A DNA stretch of 64,000 bases from Flavobacterium johnsoniae (GCF_030388325.1 NZ_CP103794.1:1488001-1552000), one strand, 5' to 3'. Positions 1 through 9,625 are shown, counted from the first letter of the stretch. Notes: generated by a model not told the origin, from the letters alone. Made by a program: numbers and translations.

Positions 1-1000
1 AGAAGAAGCTAAAGCTAAAGCTGAAGAAATTTTAGCTCAAGTACAAGCTAATCCAGATAGTTTTATGATGTTGGCTTTTACAAGTTCTGATGATTCATCT
101 GCACAACAAGGTGGTGATTTAGGATATTTTGGTCCAAACCAAATGGTAAAACCATTTAATGATTTTGTATTCAACAACGGAATTGGTAAAGTTGGTTTAG
201 TAGAAACTCCTTTCGGATTTCACGTAATCAAAATTACAGATAAACAAGACGGAATTCGTTTAGCTACAATCGCTCAAAAAATCGAGCCTTCTGAAGCTAC
301 TTCTGATAAAGTATTTACATTAGCTACTAAATTTGAAATGGATGCTGCAAGCAAAGATTTTAATGCTGCTGCTAAAGAATTAGGTTTAAAAGTTGCTGCA
401 CCAGTTGATGCTAAAGCTATGGACGAAGCGTTTGGACCATTAGGAAACCAACGTAACATCGTAAGATGGGCATTTGATAAAGAAACTAGCACAGGAGATG
501 TTAAACGTTTTGAAATTGCAAATATCGGACACGTAATTGCACAATATAAAGGTGAAAACAAATCAGGTTTAGTTTCTGTTACAATGGCAAGGCCTTATGT
601 AGAGCCAATCTTGAAAAACAAGAAAAAAGCAGAATTACTAAAAGCTAAAATGTCTGGTTCTAATCTTGATGCTATTGCAAAAGCTGTTGGAGTTGCTGTA
701 CAGCAAGCTGCAGACGTAACTTTAGATAATCCAGTTTTACCTGGAGGAGTTGGGCAAGAGCCTAAAGTTGTTGGAAATGCATTTGCTTTAACAGCAAATA
801 AAGTTTCTTCTCCAATTGAAGGAAATACTGGTGTATATGTTGTGAAAAACATTAAAACAGTAAAAGCTCCTGCAATTGCTAATCATGCTGCTTATGTTGA
901 GAAAGTAAAAGCTCAAAGCGCAAATGATGCAACTAGAGTATTGCCAGCGTTGAAAAACAATGCTAAAATTGAAGATAACAGATTGCAATTCAATTACTAA
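1..1000 (+). CDS. ppiD: Peptidylprolyl isomerase, SurA/PpiD class (5' end missing)
   Basis: C-terminal part of an envelope peptidyl-prolyl cis-trans isomerase and folding chaperone. The frame is already open at base 2, so the N-terminus, which in PpiD is a membrane anchor plus chaperone domain, lies left of the window. The visible start carries the end of a parvulin (PPIC) domain: QGGDLGYFGP, then VETPFGFHVIKITD about 35 residues later. The remaining ~230 residues look like the C-terminal chaperone region of PpiD-like proteins, without a second clear parvulin signature. A strong terminator follows the stop. The family call is firm; PpiD rather than SurA is inferred from the long C-terminal tail. 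Confidence 0.8.
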   Translation, partial: EEAKAKAEEILAQVQANPDSFMMLAFTSSDDSSAQQGGDLGYFGPNQMVKPFNDFVFNNGIGKVGLVETPFGFHVIKITDKQDGIRLATIAQKIEPSEATSDKVFTLATKFEMDAASKDFNAAAKELGLKVAAPVDAKAMDEAFGPLGNQRNIVRWAFDKETSTGDVKRFEIANIGHVIAQYKGENKSGLVSVTMARPYVEPILKNKKKAELLKAKMSGSNLDAIAKAVGVAVQQAADVTLDNPVLPGGVGQEPKVVGNAFALTANKVSSPIEGNTGVYVVKNIKTVKAPAIANHAAYVEKVKAQSANDATRVLPALKNNAKIEDNRLQFNY

Positions 1001-1022
1001 GAATTAGTAAGTTATTCTATAA

Positions 1023-1062
1023 AAACCCGAAACTTTCACTGAAAGTTTCGGGTTTCTTTTTT
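1023..1062 (+). terminator. Rho-independent terminator after ppiD
   Basis: Perfect 16-bp stem 1023-1038 / 1040-1055 (AAACCCGAAACTTTCA and its complement) followed by a T-rich run to 1062. It sits 22 bases after the ppiD stop. Confidence 0.9.
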
Positions 1063-1269
1063 GTGTAAATTATACAATTTCATTTTGTAATATTTTTTAG
1101 TTAATTTTCTGATACTCTGTAAGGAAAGTTGATATTTAGTCTAAAAAATTTGTGATATTCAAATTATTACAGTTAATTTGTTCGATTTTCTCGTTTAACG
1201 GGATTTTTCAGCGTAAATTAATCGACGAAATACATTATTAACGAATTGCTTTAATAATCAGCTATTTGA

Positions 1270-1713
1270 ATGTTTACTACTTTTAATTTTTTTAGAAAAA
1301 AGCCAAGGGTATATACTAAGATAGAAAGTCATATCTATGGTATTATTACGGAGCTTTTAAAAGTGAGCAGCACCGACATCAATGTTGATGAATTGGGTGG
1401 GAAATATTATTTGAGCAATGAAGAGCAGCATTTTAAAGTTACAATCTTAAGTAACGACTATGTAATTAGATTAACTAATACGCATGATTCTGTTGCAGAA
1501 AAATATGAAAAAGTTTTTGTCGAAGATGTCTTGAAAGCTGTAAAAGAAGAAAAACACCGCAGAATGGAATTGGTTTACGATTCTATTACAAACAGCATTG
1601 AAAAAATGGCTGAACGTTTGCACAACAGACTTATAGAGTCCAATGAGCAAGATCAGACAGTGCGTCGTTTAGATGTAAAACCTGTGAAAAAAAAGCGAGT
1701 TAATAATTTTTAG
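1270..1713 (+). CDS. Conserved hypothetical protein (147 aa)
   Basis: I do not recognise a named family. The protein starts with MFTTFNFFRKKPRVY, has no signal peptide or membrane segment, and looks like a small soluble alpha/beta protein. Residues ~85-130 are a charged, probably helical stretch, and the C-terminus is very basic (PVKKKRVNNF). It stands alone on the plus strand, 269 bases after ppiD, and ends 7 bases before the convergent GHMP kinase gene, with no terminator visible between them. Codon use matches the neighbours, so it appears to be a genuine core gene. Function unknown. Confidence 0.75.
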   Translation: MFTTFNFFRKKPRVYTKIESHIYGIITELLKVSSTDINVDELGGKYYLSNEEQHFKVTILSNDYVIRLTNTHDSVAEKYEKVFVEDVLKAVKEEKHRRMELVYDSITNSIEKMAERLHNRLIESNEQDQTVRRLDVKPVKKKRVNNF

Positions 1714-1720
1714 TTCTCTG

Positions 1721-2632
1721 TTATTCTAAAATCATCTCGCTGTAGGTTAAAATTGTTTCGTAACCCTTTTTAGCGAAATATTCTTTCGGGTTTTCATTAG
1801 AAACTACCATTACAAAATCACCTCCCCAAGCGCCAAGACTTTTTATAACGCCATTAAAATCTGGAAAAACGGCTTCTTTTATAGTCTGCATTTCTAAGAT
1901 ATTACTCAAATGAATTTCGTGTCGCTGAACTGCATACGCAAATTCTTTTAATGTTTTGGCATTTAGAATGGCATGAGTGATTTTGTCATTCTCAGCAACA
2001 CTTTGCGCTAAATGATTATTTTTGTGATTGTTATAAGCATATATGGCAGACTTGCTGTTTTGTTTTTTATTTAAATAAACAAAATAAATATGCTCTTTAA
2101 AATCAGGATTAAATTCAACTTGTTCTACAAAATTATCTTTTACACGATATAAAACGGGAGTGTTGTTTTGTGCGCAAGCAATATCATAACCGCTTCCTCC
2201 AAAGCTATTGTTTAGTAGTGTAAAAGCATTTACATCTGCCCATTGTGCGATGTTGTTAATCAATGTTGACGAAGTTCCTAATCCCCAATTTCTTGGAAAA
2301 GTTAAATGAGTACTTACTTTATAACCGTTCGAATTATCTATGAATTTTGGATTTAAGATATAGGCTTCGTGTAAAATATTTACGAGTGTCGATTTTACAG
2401 TATCAATTAATGAATCGGAACCTTTTATAACTTCATCAAATGTTAGTGTTTCTTCGAACCATAAATGTTGGTTAGAATCATAACTTTTCCATTCAATTTC
2501 TTTGTTTTCAAGATCTTCAATTACTAAATCCTGACCAAATTTTGTTGGCAACGCAAAAGCTTCCGCTCCGTCTAAAACTAAATATTCTCCTGCAATAAAA
2601 AGTTTTCCGTTACTATAAAAGGTGTTTTTCAT
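1721..2632 (-). CDS. GHMP-family kinase, probable mevalonate-pathway kinase
   Basis: A 303-residue sugar/mevalonate-type kinase. Visible GHMP motifs are the N-terminal GKLFIAGEYLVLDGA, the ATP-binding glycine loop PRNWGLGTSSTLINN (GLGTSS in place of the usual GLGSS), and a C-terminal glycine-rich GAWGGDFVMVV. The segment GGSGYDIACAQ resembles the phosphomevalonate/mevalonate kinase group. The HMG-CoA reductase gene lies immediately upstream on the same strand, which supports a role in converting mevalonate toward isopentenyl diphosphate. Which phosphorylation step it performs cannot be decided from sequence alone. Confidence 0.8.
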   Translation of the reverse strand: MKNTFYSNGKLFIAGEYLVLDGAEAFALPTKFGQDLVIEDLENKEIEWKSYDSNQHLWFEETLTFDEVIKGSDSLIDTVKSTLVNILHEAYILNPKFIDNSNGYKVSTHLTFPRNWGLGTSSTLINNIAQWADVNAFTLLNNSFGGSGYDIACAQNNTPVLYRVKDNFVEQVEFNPDFKEHIYFVYLNKKQNSKSAIYAYNNHKNNHLAQSVAENDKITHAILNAKTLKEFAYAVQRHEIHLSNILEMQTIKEAVFPDFNGVIKSLGAWGGDFVMVVSNENPKEYFAKKGYETILTYSEMILE

Positions 2633-2642
2633 GCTTTATTTT

Positions 2643-2722
2643 TAGCCCCGATAGTAGTGGAAATCCTTTTGCTTTTTTTCTTTAGAAAAGCAAAAGATTG
2701 CAACGGATAGCGGGATTAGCTC
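2643..2722. repeat. Imperfect palindromic repeat between the mevalonate genes
   Basis: The left arm (AGCCCCGATAGTAGTGGAAA, continuing to TCCTTTTGC at about 2672) and the right arm (GCAAAAGATTGC at 2690 onward, then CGGATAGCGGGATTAGCT) are approximate reverse complements around a T-rich centre, so the element can fold into one long hairpin. I recall this AGCCCCGAT...CGGGATTAGCT element as a common multicopy intergenic repeat in flavobacterial genomes. Here it fills almost all of the 94-base gap between two co-directional genes. Confidence 0.7.
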
Positions 2723-2726
2723 CAAA

Positions 2727-4040
2727 TTATTTTCTTAAATTTTCAATAAATTCTACCACAGCACTATGAGAAACGGCTGTTTTTTTGAAGTGTGTTTTAA
2801 TTAAATGACGCTCTTCTTCGGTAGCTTCAAATTGATTGATGATATTATTAAGGTGCATTTTCATGTGGCCTTCCTGAATTCCAGTTGTAGTTAGAGAACG
2901 TAAAGCGGCAAAATTCTGCGCTAAACCAGCAACAGCAACAATTTCCATTAATTCTTGAGCCGAAGGTTTTTCTAAAATTTCTAAACATAATTTTACCAAA
3001 GGATGCAAAGAAGTTAATCCGCCAACTGTTCCTAATGCAAGCGGAATTTCAAGCCAGAAAGTAAAAATTCCATCTTCGATTTTAGCGTGTGATAAACTTG
3101 CATATTGTCCATTTTTGGCCGCGTACGCGTGAACTCCGGCTTCTACAGCTCTAAAATCATTTCCAGTTGCTAAGATTACGGCATCAACCCCATTCATAAT
3201 CCCTTTGTTATGCGTTACGGCTCTAAAAGGTTCAACTTCGGCAATTTGTACCGCTTGTAAAAAACGTTCAGCAAATACGGCAGGATTTGGAATATGTTTT
3301 TCAGCTAATTCTTCAATTGGGCAAGAAACTTCGGCTCTAACTAAACAATTCGGAACGTAATTTGATAAAATACTCATTACAACTTCCAAAGTTTCTCCAT
3401 TTTGACATAAATCAGAATTTTGAGCTTCTTCTTTTAAAGTTGAAGCAAATTGCTCTAAACAAGAATTTATGAAGTTTGCGCCCATACTATCTTTCGTTTC
3501 AAAAGTAGCATGAAGCTGATAGTAGTTTTCAAGTAAACTTCTTTTATCTTTTAGTTTAATATCTAAAATACCGCCTCCACGCTGTTGCATGTTTTTGGTA
3601 ATATTCTGGGTTTCAGAAAAGAATTTAGGTTTTATTTGATCGAAAAAAGTTTTCAGTTTTTCGGCATCGCCATTATAATTGAAATGAACTTGACCAATTT
3701 TTTCGGTATTGATAATCGTTGTTTTAAAGCCGCCTCTAGTTGACCAATATTTTGCTGCTTTTGAAGCCGCTGCAACCACAGAACTCTCTTCAATTGCCAT
3801 TGGAATGGTTTTGTATTTTCTGTTGATTAAAAAGTTCGGAGCGACTCCAAGTGGGATATAGAGGTTTGTAATGGTGTTTTCGATAAATTCGTCGTGAAGT
3901 TGCTGAAGCTTTTCATCTGAATTCCAGTAATTTCTTATAATATTTTTAGCCTCTTCAGGGTTTGAAAAATATTCATTTGCGATCCAGTTGATTTTTTCTT
4001 TTTTGGATAATTTAGAAAATCCGGCAACAGCGTTGTTCAT
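2727..4040 (-). CDS. Hydroxymethylglutaryl-CoA reductase, class II
   Basis: Interconverts HMG-CoA and mevalonate with NAD(P)H, the committed step of the mevalonate route to isoprenoids. At 437 residues without a membrane anchor it fits the soluble bacterial class II enzymes. Active-site blocks are in order: EESSVVAAASKAAKYWSTRG (Glu), KDSMGANFIN, NKGIMNGVDAVILATGNDFR (Lys, Asp), and TTGIQEGHMKMHLNN carrying the catalytic His near the C-terminus. The GHMP kinase gene follows on the same strand, and a -7-like box lies 30 bases upstream. In other bacteria class II enzymes can work in mevalonate degradation, but a kinase neighbour favours biosynthesis here. Confidence 0.93.
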   Translation of the reverse strand: MNNAVAGFSKLSKKEKINWIANEYFSNPEEAKNIIRNYWNSDEKLQQLHDEFIENTITNLYIPLGVAPNFLINRKYKTIPMAIEESSVVAAASKAAKYWSTRGGFKTTIINTEKIGQVHFNYNGDAEKLKTFFDQIKPKFFSETQNITKNMQQRGGGILDIKLKDKRSLLENYYQLHATFETKDSMGANFINSCLEQFASTLKEEAQNSDLCQNGETLEVVMSILSNYVPNCLVRAEVSCPIEELAEKHIPNPAVFAERFLQAVQIAEVEPFRAVTHNKGIMNGVDAVILATGNDFRAVEAGVHAYAAKNGQYASLSHAKIEDGIFTFWLEIPLALGTVGGLTSLHPLVKLCLEILEKPSAQELMEIVAVAGLAQNFAALRSLTTTGIQEGHMKMHLNNIINQFEATEEERHLIKTHFKKTAVSHSAVVEFIENLRK

Positions 4041-4069
4041 TCTCAGTATTTTAAATAATAATGTTGCCG

Positions 4070-4077
4070 CAAATATA
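4070..4077 (-). promoter_or_regulatory. Candidate -7 box upstream of HMG-CoA reductase
   Basis: TATATTTG on the minus strand matches the Bacteroidota -7 consensus TANNTTTG, 30 bases before the start codon. No TTG is seen at the expected -33 distance. Confidence 0.4.
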
Positions 4078-4222
4078 CCATTTTAAGAGATTTGTTTAAA
4101 ATCTATTTTAAAAAGAGTAAGTACGCAATCGTTATTTTTTTTAACATTTAACACTTAAAATGTGTATTATGTTTATTTTTTTCACTAAAATTGGGCTCTT
4201 TTTTATATTTAAATTAATTGTA

Positions 4223-6394
4223 ATGAATACAAGTAAAATTACTGTAATACTTCTATTTCTAGTTGCAACCGTTTTTGGTCAACAAAAAATCACTATCGAA
4301 AATATTTACGGCGGCGCTTTCCGAGCAAAAGGAATGGATGAGTTGCAGTCTTTAAAAAATACAGATCAATATACTGTATTAAATATTGATAGAGCGAGCA
4401 GAAGTATGCAGATTGATTTATATGATTTTGCAACTTTAAAAAAAGTATCTAATCTAATTGATACTAAGAATCATAAAGAATTAGCAGAAGGTATTGATAG
4501 CTATACTTTTGATGCGTCAGAAAAGAAAATTTTAATTGCTTGTAACACCAATCAGATTTTCCGTCACTCTTTTACAGCAGATTATTATTTATACGATATC
4601 GCTTCAAAATCTTTAACGAAGCTTTTTGATTTTCAGGTTCAAGAGCCAACTTTTTCTCCAGACGGATCTAAAATCGCTTATGCAAAAGAAAATAACTTAT
4701 ATGTATACGATGTAGCTTCAAAAAAATCTACATCAATTACAACAGATGGTAAAAAGAATGCGGTAATTAATGGTATTACGGATTGGGTTTACGAAGAAGA
4801 ATTCGCTTTTGTTCGTGCTTTCGATTGGAGTAAAGACAGTAAAAAAGTAGCTTATATTCGTTTTGACGAAAGCCAAGTTCCTGAGTTTTCAATGTCTATG
4901 TTTCACAAAGATTTATATCCAACAATCGAGACTTTTAAGTATCCAAAAGCGGGAGAAAAAAATTCAGAAGTTTCATTACATATTTATGATGTAGCGGCTG
5001 GAGCAACTAAAAAAGTTGATTTAGGAAAATATAATGATTTCTACATTGCAAGATTACAATGGACAAATGATGCAAACATTCTTTCTGCGCAAGTTTTAAA
5101 TCGTCACCAAGATAATTTAGATTTATTGTTTGTTGATGGAAATACAGCAGTTGCAAAAGTAGTTTTAAATGAAAAAGATAAAGCTTACGTAGATGTAACA
5201 GATAATTTGACTTTCTTAAAAGACAACAGTTTTATCTGGACAAGCGAAAAAGACGGTTTTAACCATATTTATTTATATGATAAAACTGGAAAACTTAAAA
5301 ATCAAGTTACAAAAGGAAACTGGGAAGTAACTTCTTACTACGGTTTTGACGAAAAAACAAAAACTATTTTCTATCAATCTACAGAAAATGGTTCAATCAA
5401 CAGAGATCTTTACAGAATCTCATTAGACGGAAAAAATAAATTGCGTTTATCTAAAAAAGTAGGAACAAGCGCGGCGACTTTCAGCCCGAATTTCCAATAT
5501 TTTATTACAACTTTCTCAAGTAATTTAGTGCCTACTACTTATACTTTAAACGAGTCAAAAACAGGAAAAGAAATTCAAGTTATCGAAAACAATCAAGCTC
5601 TTGCTGATAAATTAAAAGCGTATGACTTACCTGCAAAAGAATTCATCGTTTTAAAAACAGCAAAAGGAAACGAATTAAATGCTTGGATTTTAAAGCCGAA
5701 AGATTTTGATCCTTCAAAAAAATATCCTGTTTTTATGTATCAATATTCTGGTCCAGGATCTCAGCAAGTAAACAACGATTGGAATAATACTGACGATTAT
5801 TGGTTCTTATCGCTTACACAGCAAGGTTATATTGTAGCTTGTGTTGACGGAAGAGGAACTGGTTTTAAAGGAGCAGATTTCAAAAAAGTTACGCAAAAAG
5901 AATTAGGAAAATATGAAGTAGAGGATCAAATCGATGCTGCAAAGGTAATTGGTTCTTATTCTTATGTTGATCCTGCAAGAATTGGAATTTTTGGATGGAG
6001 TTATGGAGGATTTATGGCTTCAAACTGTATTTTCCAAGGAAATGATGTTTTTAAAATGGCAATCGCTGTTGCTCCGGTTACAAACTGGCGTTTTTATGAT
6101 AGCGTTTACACAGAAAGATACATGCAGACTCCACAAGAAAACGCTAGCGGATACGATCAAAATTCTCCAATTAATCACGTAGATAAATTAAAAGGTAAAT
6201 TTTTATTGATTCACGGTTCAGGAGATGACAACGTTCATGTTCAGAATTCGATGCAAATGATGGAAGCTTTAATTCAGGCTAATAAACAATTCGAGTCTCA
6301 AATTTATCCAGATAAAAATCACGGAATTTATGGCGGAGCTACTAGAATTCAGCTATACAATAAAATGACTAATTTTATCAAACAAAATTTATAA
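4223..6394 (+). CDS. Dipeptidyl peptidase IV (S9B family), exported
   Basis: Serine exopeptidase that removes X-Pro or X-Ala dipeptides from peptide N-termini. I use ATG 4223, which gives MNTSKITVILLFLVATVFGQ, a clean signal peptide; an upstream in-frame ATG at 4160 would add an unlikely 21 residues. The 723-residue protein has an N-terminal beta-propeller (about 40-480) followed by an alpha/beta hydrolase domain. The catalytic triad is visible: Ser593 in GWSYGGF, Asp in GSGDDNVH (668-669) and His700 in DKNHGIYGG. DWVYEEEFAF in the propeller carries the double-Glu motif that binds the substrate amino terminus in DPP IV. Two peptide transporters follow, so it probably feeds peptide uptake. Confidence 0.94.
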   Translation: MNTSKITVILLFLVATVFGQQKITIENIYGGAFRAKGMDELQSLKNTDQYTVLNIDRASRSMQIDLYDFATLKKVSNLIDTKNHKELAEGIDSYTFDASEKKILIACNTNQIFRHSFTADYYLYDIASKSLTKLFDFQVQEPTFSPDGSKIAYAKENNLYVYDVASKKSTSITTDGKKNAVINGITDWVYEEEFAFVRAFDWSKDSKKVAYIRFDESQVPEFSMSMFHKDLYPTIETFKYPKAGEKNSEVSLHIYDVAAGATKKVDLGKYNDFYIARLQWTNDANILSAQVLNRHQDNLDLLFVDGNTAVAKVVLNEKDKAYVDVTDNLTFLKDNSFIWTSEKDGFNHIYLYDKTGKLKNQVTKGNWEVTSYYGFDEKTKTIFYQSTENGSINRDLYRISLDGKNKLRLSKKVGTSAATFSPNFQYFITTFSSNLVPTTYTLNESKTGKEIQVIENNQALADKLKAYDLPAKEFIVLKTAKGNELNAWILKPKDFDPSKKYPVFMYQYSGPGSQQVNNDWNNTDDYWFLSLTQQGYIVACVDGRGTGFKGADFKKVTQKELGKYEVEDQIDAAKVIGSYSYVDPARIGIFGWSYGGFMASNCIFQGNDVFKMAIAVAPVTNWRFYDSVYTERYMQTPQENASGYDQNSPINHVDKLKGKFLLIHGSGDDNVHVQNSMQMMEALIQANKQFESQIYPDKNHGIYGGATRIQLYNKMTNFIKQNL

Positions 6395-6431
6395 TCTAAA
6401 TCTTTTAAACTTAATTAAATAAGCGAATAAT

Positions 6432-8108
6432 ATGGGAGAAACTCAAGTAAAAACTGCGCATCCAAAAGGACTTTGGGTATTGTTTGGAACGGAGATGTGG
6501 GAGCGGTTCAATTTTTATGGAATGCGAGCTTTATTGACTTTATTTCTTGTAAATTCATTGTTAATGAAAGAAGAAGAAGCGTCATTAATTTATGGAGGTT
6601 TCTTAGGGCTTTGTTATTTAACGCCAATGTTAGGTGGTTTTGTTGCCGATCGTTTTTTAGGGAATAGAAACTGTATTTTATTAGGTGGATTATTAATGGC
6701 AATCGGACAAATGCTTTTGTTTACAAGTGGAAGTATTTTTGAATCTAATTTAGGTTTAGCAAAAACCATTATGTATTCTGCATTGGGAGTTATTGTTTTT
6801 GGTAACGGATTTTTCAAACCAAACATTTCTAGTATGGTTGGAAGTTTATACCCGAAACAAGAAAAAACAAAATTAGATAGTGCTTTCACTATTTTCTACA
6901 TGGGAATTAACATCGGAGCTTTTTTAGGTCAGTCAATTTGCCCTTTATTAGGAGATGTTAAAGATGCTGGAGGAATTAGAGATATTCACGCTTTCAGATG
7001 GGGATTCATGGCAGCTTCTGTTGCAATGTTGTTAGGTACAGTACTTTTTTACTTCTTAAAAAATAAATATGTAGTTTCTCCAGAAGGAAAACCATTAGGA
7101 GGACTTCCTTCTAAAAATGATGCTTCTGATTTTGAAGAAGGAGAAGCTCAAAAAGCAAACTTTTCTAATAAAGCTTTAACAATTGCTGGATTGGCATTTA
7201 TTGCTTTAGGATTCTTTTTCCATTATGTAGTAGGTCAGAATTTAATTTACACTTTGATTTATTCTAGTGGTTTGGCGTTGGCTGGATTAATTATTTCAGA
7301 TTCGTCATTAACAAAAATCGAAAGAGATAGAATTATTGTAATCTATATTGTTTCGTTCTTTATTATCTTCTTTTGGGCTGCATTTGAACAAGCAGGTTCT
7401 TCTTTGACTTTTATTGCAGATAACCAAACAGATAGAAACTTCTTTGGGTTTTTGATGCCAGCTTCTATGGTTCAGATTTTTAATGGAATGTTCGTTGTAA
7501 TTTTAGCTGTTCCTTTTAGTATTCTTTGGGATACTTTAAGAGCTAGAGGGAAAGAGCCAATTTCTCCAGTAAAATTAGCTGTTGGTTTAGTTGTGATTTC
7601 GATAAGTTTCTTTATGATTGCAACTCAGGTTTCTTATATCGGAACTTCAGGGCTTTTATTAGTGAAATGGTTAATCTTATTATATTTCCTAAATACATGT
7701 GCTGAGCTATGTTTATCTCCAATTGGTTTATCATTGGTGGGTAAATTGTCTCCAAAACGTTTTGCATCATTATTATATGGCGTATTCTTTTTGTCTAATG
7801 CATCTGGTTATGCATTAGGTGGAACTTTAGGTTCAATCTTGCCAGCAACGGGAGATAAATTTGCAAAAGCAAAAGAATTAGGAATAGATCTTCAAGCGGT
7901 TTTAGATAAAACTATAACACCAACCGCAGAGCAATTGGCACTTTTAGAGAAACACCAAATTAGCGCTTCAAATCACTTTTTTGCTGGATTTGAAATTCAC
8001 AACCTTTACGAGTTTTTTATGGTGTTTGTGGTGCTTACAGGTATTGCGGCAATTGTATTATTTGCTTTGACTCCATTCTTGAAAAAAATGATGCACGGTG
8101 TTAGGTAA
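6432..8108 (+). CDS. POT-family proton-coupled oligopeptide transporter
   Basis: Inner-membrane symporter of the POT/PTR (MFS) family importing di- and tripeptides with protons. The N-terminus carries the proton-coupling ExxER motif (EMWERFNFYGMR), and the PTR signature FYMGINIGAFLG appears around residue 155. About 12-14 hydrophobic segments span 558 residues. It starts 37 bases after the dipeptidyl peptidase gene, and the next transporter gene starts 1 base after its stop, so the three are probably co-transcribed. Substrate range is inferred from the family and from the peptidase neighbour. Confidence 0.93.
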   Translation: MGETQVKTAHPKGLWVLFGTEMWERFNFYGMRALLTLFLVNSLLMKEEEASLIYGGFLGLCYLTPMLGGFVADRFLGNRNCILLGGLLMAIGQMLLFTSGSIFESNLGLAKTIMYSALGVIVFGNGFFKPNISSMVGSLYPKQEKTKLDSAFTIFYMGINIGAFLGQSICPLLGDVKDAGGIRDIHAFRWGFMAASVAMLLGTVLFYFLKNKYVVSPEGKPLGGLPSKNDASDFEEGEAQKANFSNKALTIAGLAFIALGFFFHYVVGQNLIYTLIYSSGLALAGLIISDSSLTKIERDRIIVIYIVSFFIIFFWAAFEQAGSSLTFIADNQTDRNFFGFLMPASMVQIFNGMFVVILAVPFSILWDTLRARGKEPISPVKLAVGLVVISISFFMIATQVSYIGTSGLLLVKWLILLYFLNTCAELCLSPIGLSLVGKLSPKRFASLLYGVFFLSNASGYALGGTLGSILPATGDKFAKAKELGIDLQAVLDKTITPTAEQLALLEKHQISASNHFFAGFEIHNLYEFFMVFVVLTGIAAIVLFALTPFLKKMMHGVR

Positions 8109-8109
8109 T

Positions 8110-9594
8110 ATGGAGAAGACAATTACTTTAGAAGAAATTCAAAATTTTGAGGGCAAGTATCCAAAGCAATTATGGTATTTGTTTTTAGTTGAAATGTGGG
8201 AACGTTTTTGTTTCTACGGAATGAGAGGAGTTTTAGCAGTTTTCATGGTAGATCAATTAGGTCTGGTTGAAGGAAAAGCAAATCTTCAATATGGAGCTGT
8301 GCAGGCTTTTGTTTATGCTTTTACGTTTATTGGAGGAATTTTTGCAGATAAGGTTTTAGGATTTAAAAAATCGCTTCTTTTTGGAGGAATCGTTATGATT
8401 TTGGGTAATTTGCTAATTGCTGCAAATCCGCACGATTTTTTTTATTACGGAATAACGCTTTCTATTATTGGAACGGGTTTTTTTAAGCCAAATGTTTCTT
8501 CAATGGTAGGAGAGTTATATCATGAAAATGATGGTCGTCGTGATGCAGGTTACGGATTATTTTATGCCGGAATTAATATTGGAGGAATGCTTGGTGGAGC
8601 AATTCCGATTTATTTAGGAAAAAATTATTCATGGAGTCTTTGTTTTCTTTCGGCAGCGATTGTTATGATAATTGGTGTTGTGACTTTTCTTTTAACGAAA
8701 AAACATTTAGCACCAATTGGAAATTCTCCATTAGAAAATCATGCTCCTAAAAAACGAAATCTTTATGAGATAGCCGTTTATGTAGGATCTTTTGCGGTAA
8801 TTCCATTAGTTTACATGATGGTTATAAATTCTGATTTTACTGAGTATTTTATGTATACTATCGGAATTTTAGCATTAGTATATTTTTTATATGAATTGAT
8901 ATTGATAAAAGAAAGAAAGCAAAGACTTAAGTTCTTGGCTGCCTTTATCTTTATTTTTGCCTATTTTATGTTTATGGCAATTTCTGAGCAATCTGGAGGT
9001 TCGTTGTCATTGTTTGCAAAAGATAATTTGACGAATAAACTGTTGTTTTTTAATATCGATCCAAACGTGGTTAATAATAGTATAAACTCACTTTATGTTA
9101 TTATTTTCAGTCCGTTATTAGGCTTTTTATGGATCTATATGTCTAAACGAAAAATAGAGCCAAATACAGTTATTAAATTTGGTTTGTCATTTATTTTGCT
9201 GGCAGCTGGTTTCTTTATCTTTTATGCAGCTAGATATTTTGTAAACCAAGACGGATTAAGTTCTCTAGATGTATTTGCTTTAGGGTATTTATTATATACA
9301 CTTGGAGAATTATGTATCGGTCCAATCGGAATGTCGGTAATTACTAAACTGTCTCCAAAAAGATTATTCGGAATGATGATGGGATTATGGTTTCTTTCAA
9401 GCGCATTTGGTCAATTTGCAGCGGGTAAATTAGGTGCTGAAATGTCTGATGCAAATACAGGAACTACATTAATGTCTAAACTTATAGCTTATACAGACGG
9501 ATATTATCAATTAGCGGTTTATGCATTAGTTGCAGGAATTGCGTTCATTGTTTTAACTCCGTTAATCAGAAGGTTAATGCAAGAAGTTAAATAA
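8110..9594 (+). CDS. POT-family oligopeptide transporter, second copy
   Basis: Paralog of the preceding transporter with the same landmarks: VEMWERFCFYGMRG near the N-terminus and GLFYAGINIGGMLG about 130 residues later. I choose ATG 8110, one base after the upstream stop; an in-frame GTG at 8098 would overlap the upstream gene by 11 bases. At 494 residues it is shorter than the first copy, which has a longer loop near its C-terminus. The two copies differ over most of their length, so they may have different peptide preferences. A thioredoxin-like gene follows after 47 bases. Confidence 0.92.
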   Translation: MEKTITLEEIQNFEGKYPKQLWYLFLVEMWERFCFYGMRGVLAVFMVDQLGLVEGKANLQYGAVQAFVYAFTFIGGIFADKVLGFKKSLLFGGIVMILGNLLIAANPHDFFYYGITLSIIGTGFFKPNVSSMVGELYHENDGRRDAGYGLFYAGINIGGMLGGAIPIYLGKNYSWSLCFLSAAIVMIIGVVTFLLTKKHLAPIGNSPLENHAPKKRNLYEIAVYVGSFAVIPLVYMMVINSDFTEYFMYTIGILALVYFLYELILIKERKQRLKFLAAFIFIFAYFMFMAISEQSGGSLSLFAKDNLTNKLLFFNIDPNVVNNSINSLYVIIFSPLLGFLWIYMSKRKIEPNTVIKFGLSFILLAAGFFIFYAARYFVNQDGLSSLDVFALGYLLYTLGELCIGPIGMSVITKLSPKRLFGMMMGLWFLSSAFGQFAAGKLGAEMSDANTGTTLMSKLIAYTDGYYQLAVYALVAGIAFIVLTPLIRRLMQEVK

Positions 9595-9617
9595 TTATAT
9601 CGTAATTAGTTTTTACA

Positions 9618-9625
9618 TAAATTTG
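9618..9625 (+). promoter_or_regulatory. Candidate -7 box before the thioredoxin gene
   Basis: TAAATTTG matches TANNTTTG, 17 bases before the start at 9642. No well-spaced TTG is seen upstream, so this is weak evidence for a separate promoter. Confidence 0.35.

Noticed and set aside
4160..4222. Upstream ATG extension of the dipeptidyl peptidase
   Set aside because: It would place 21 extra residues, including a second hydrophobic stretch, before a complete signal peptide starting at 4223.
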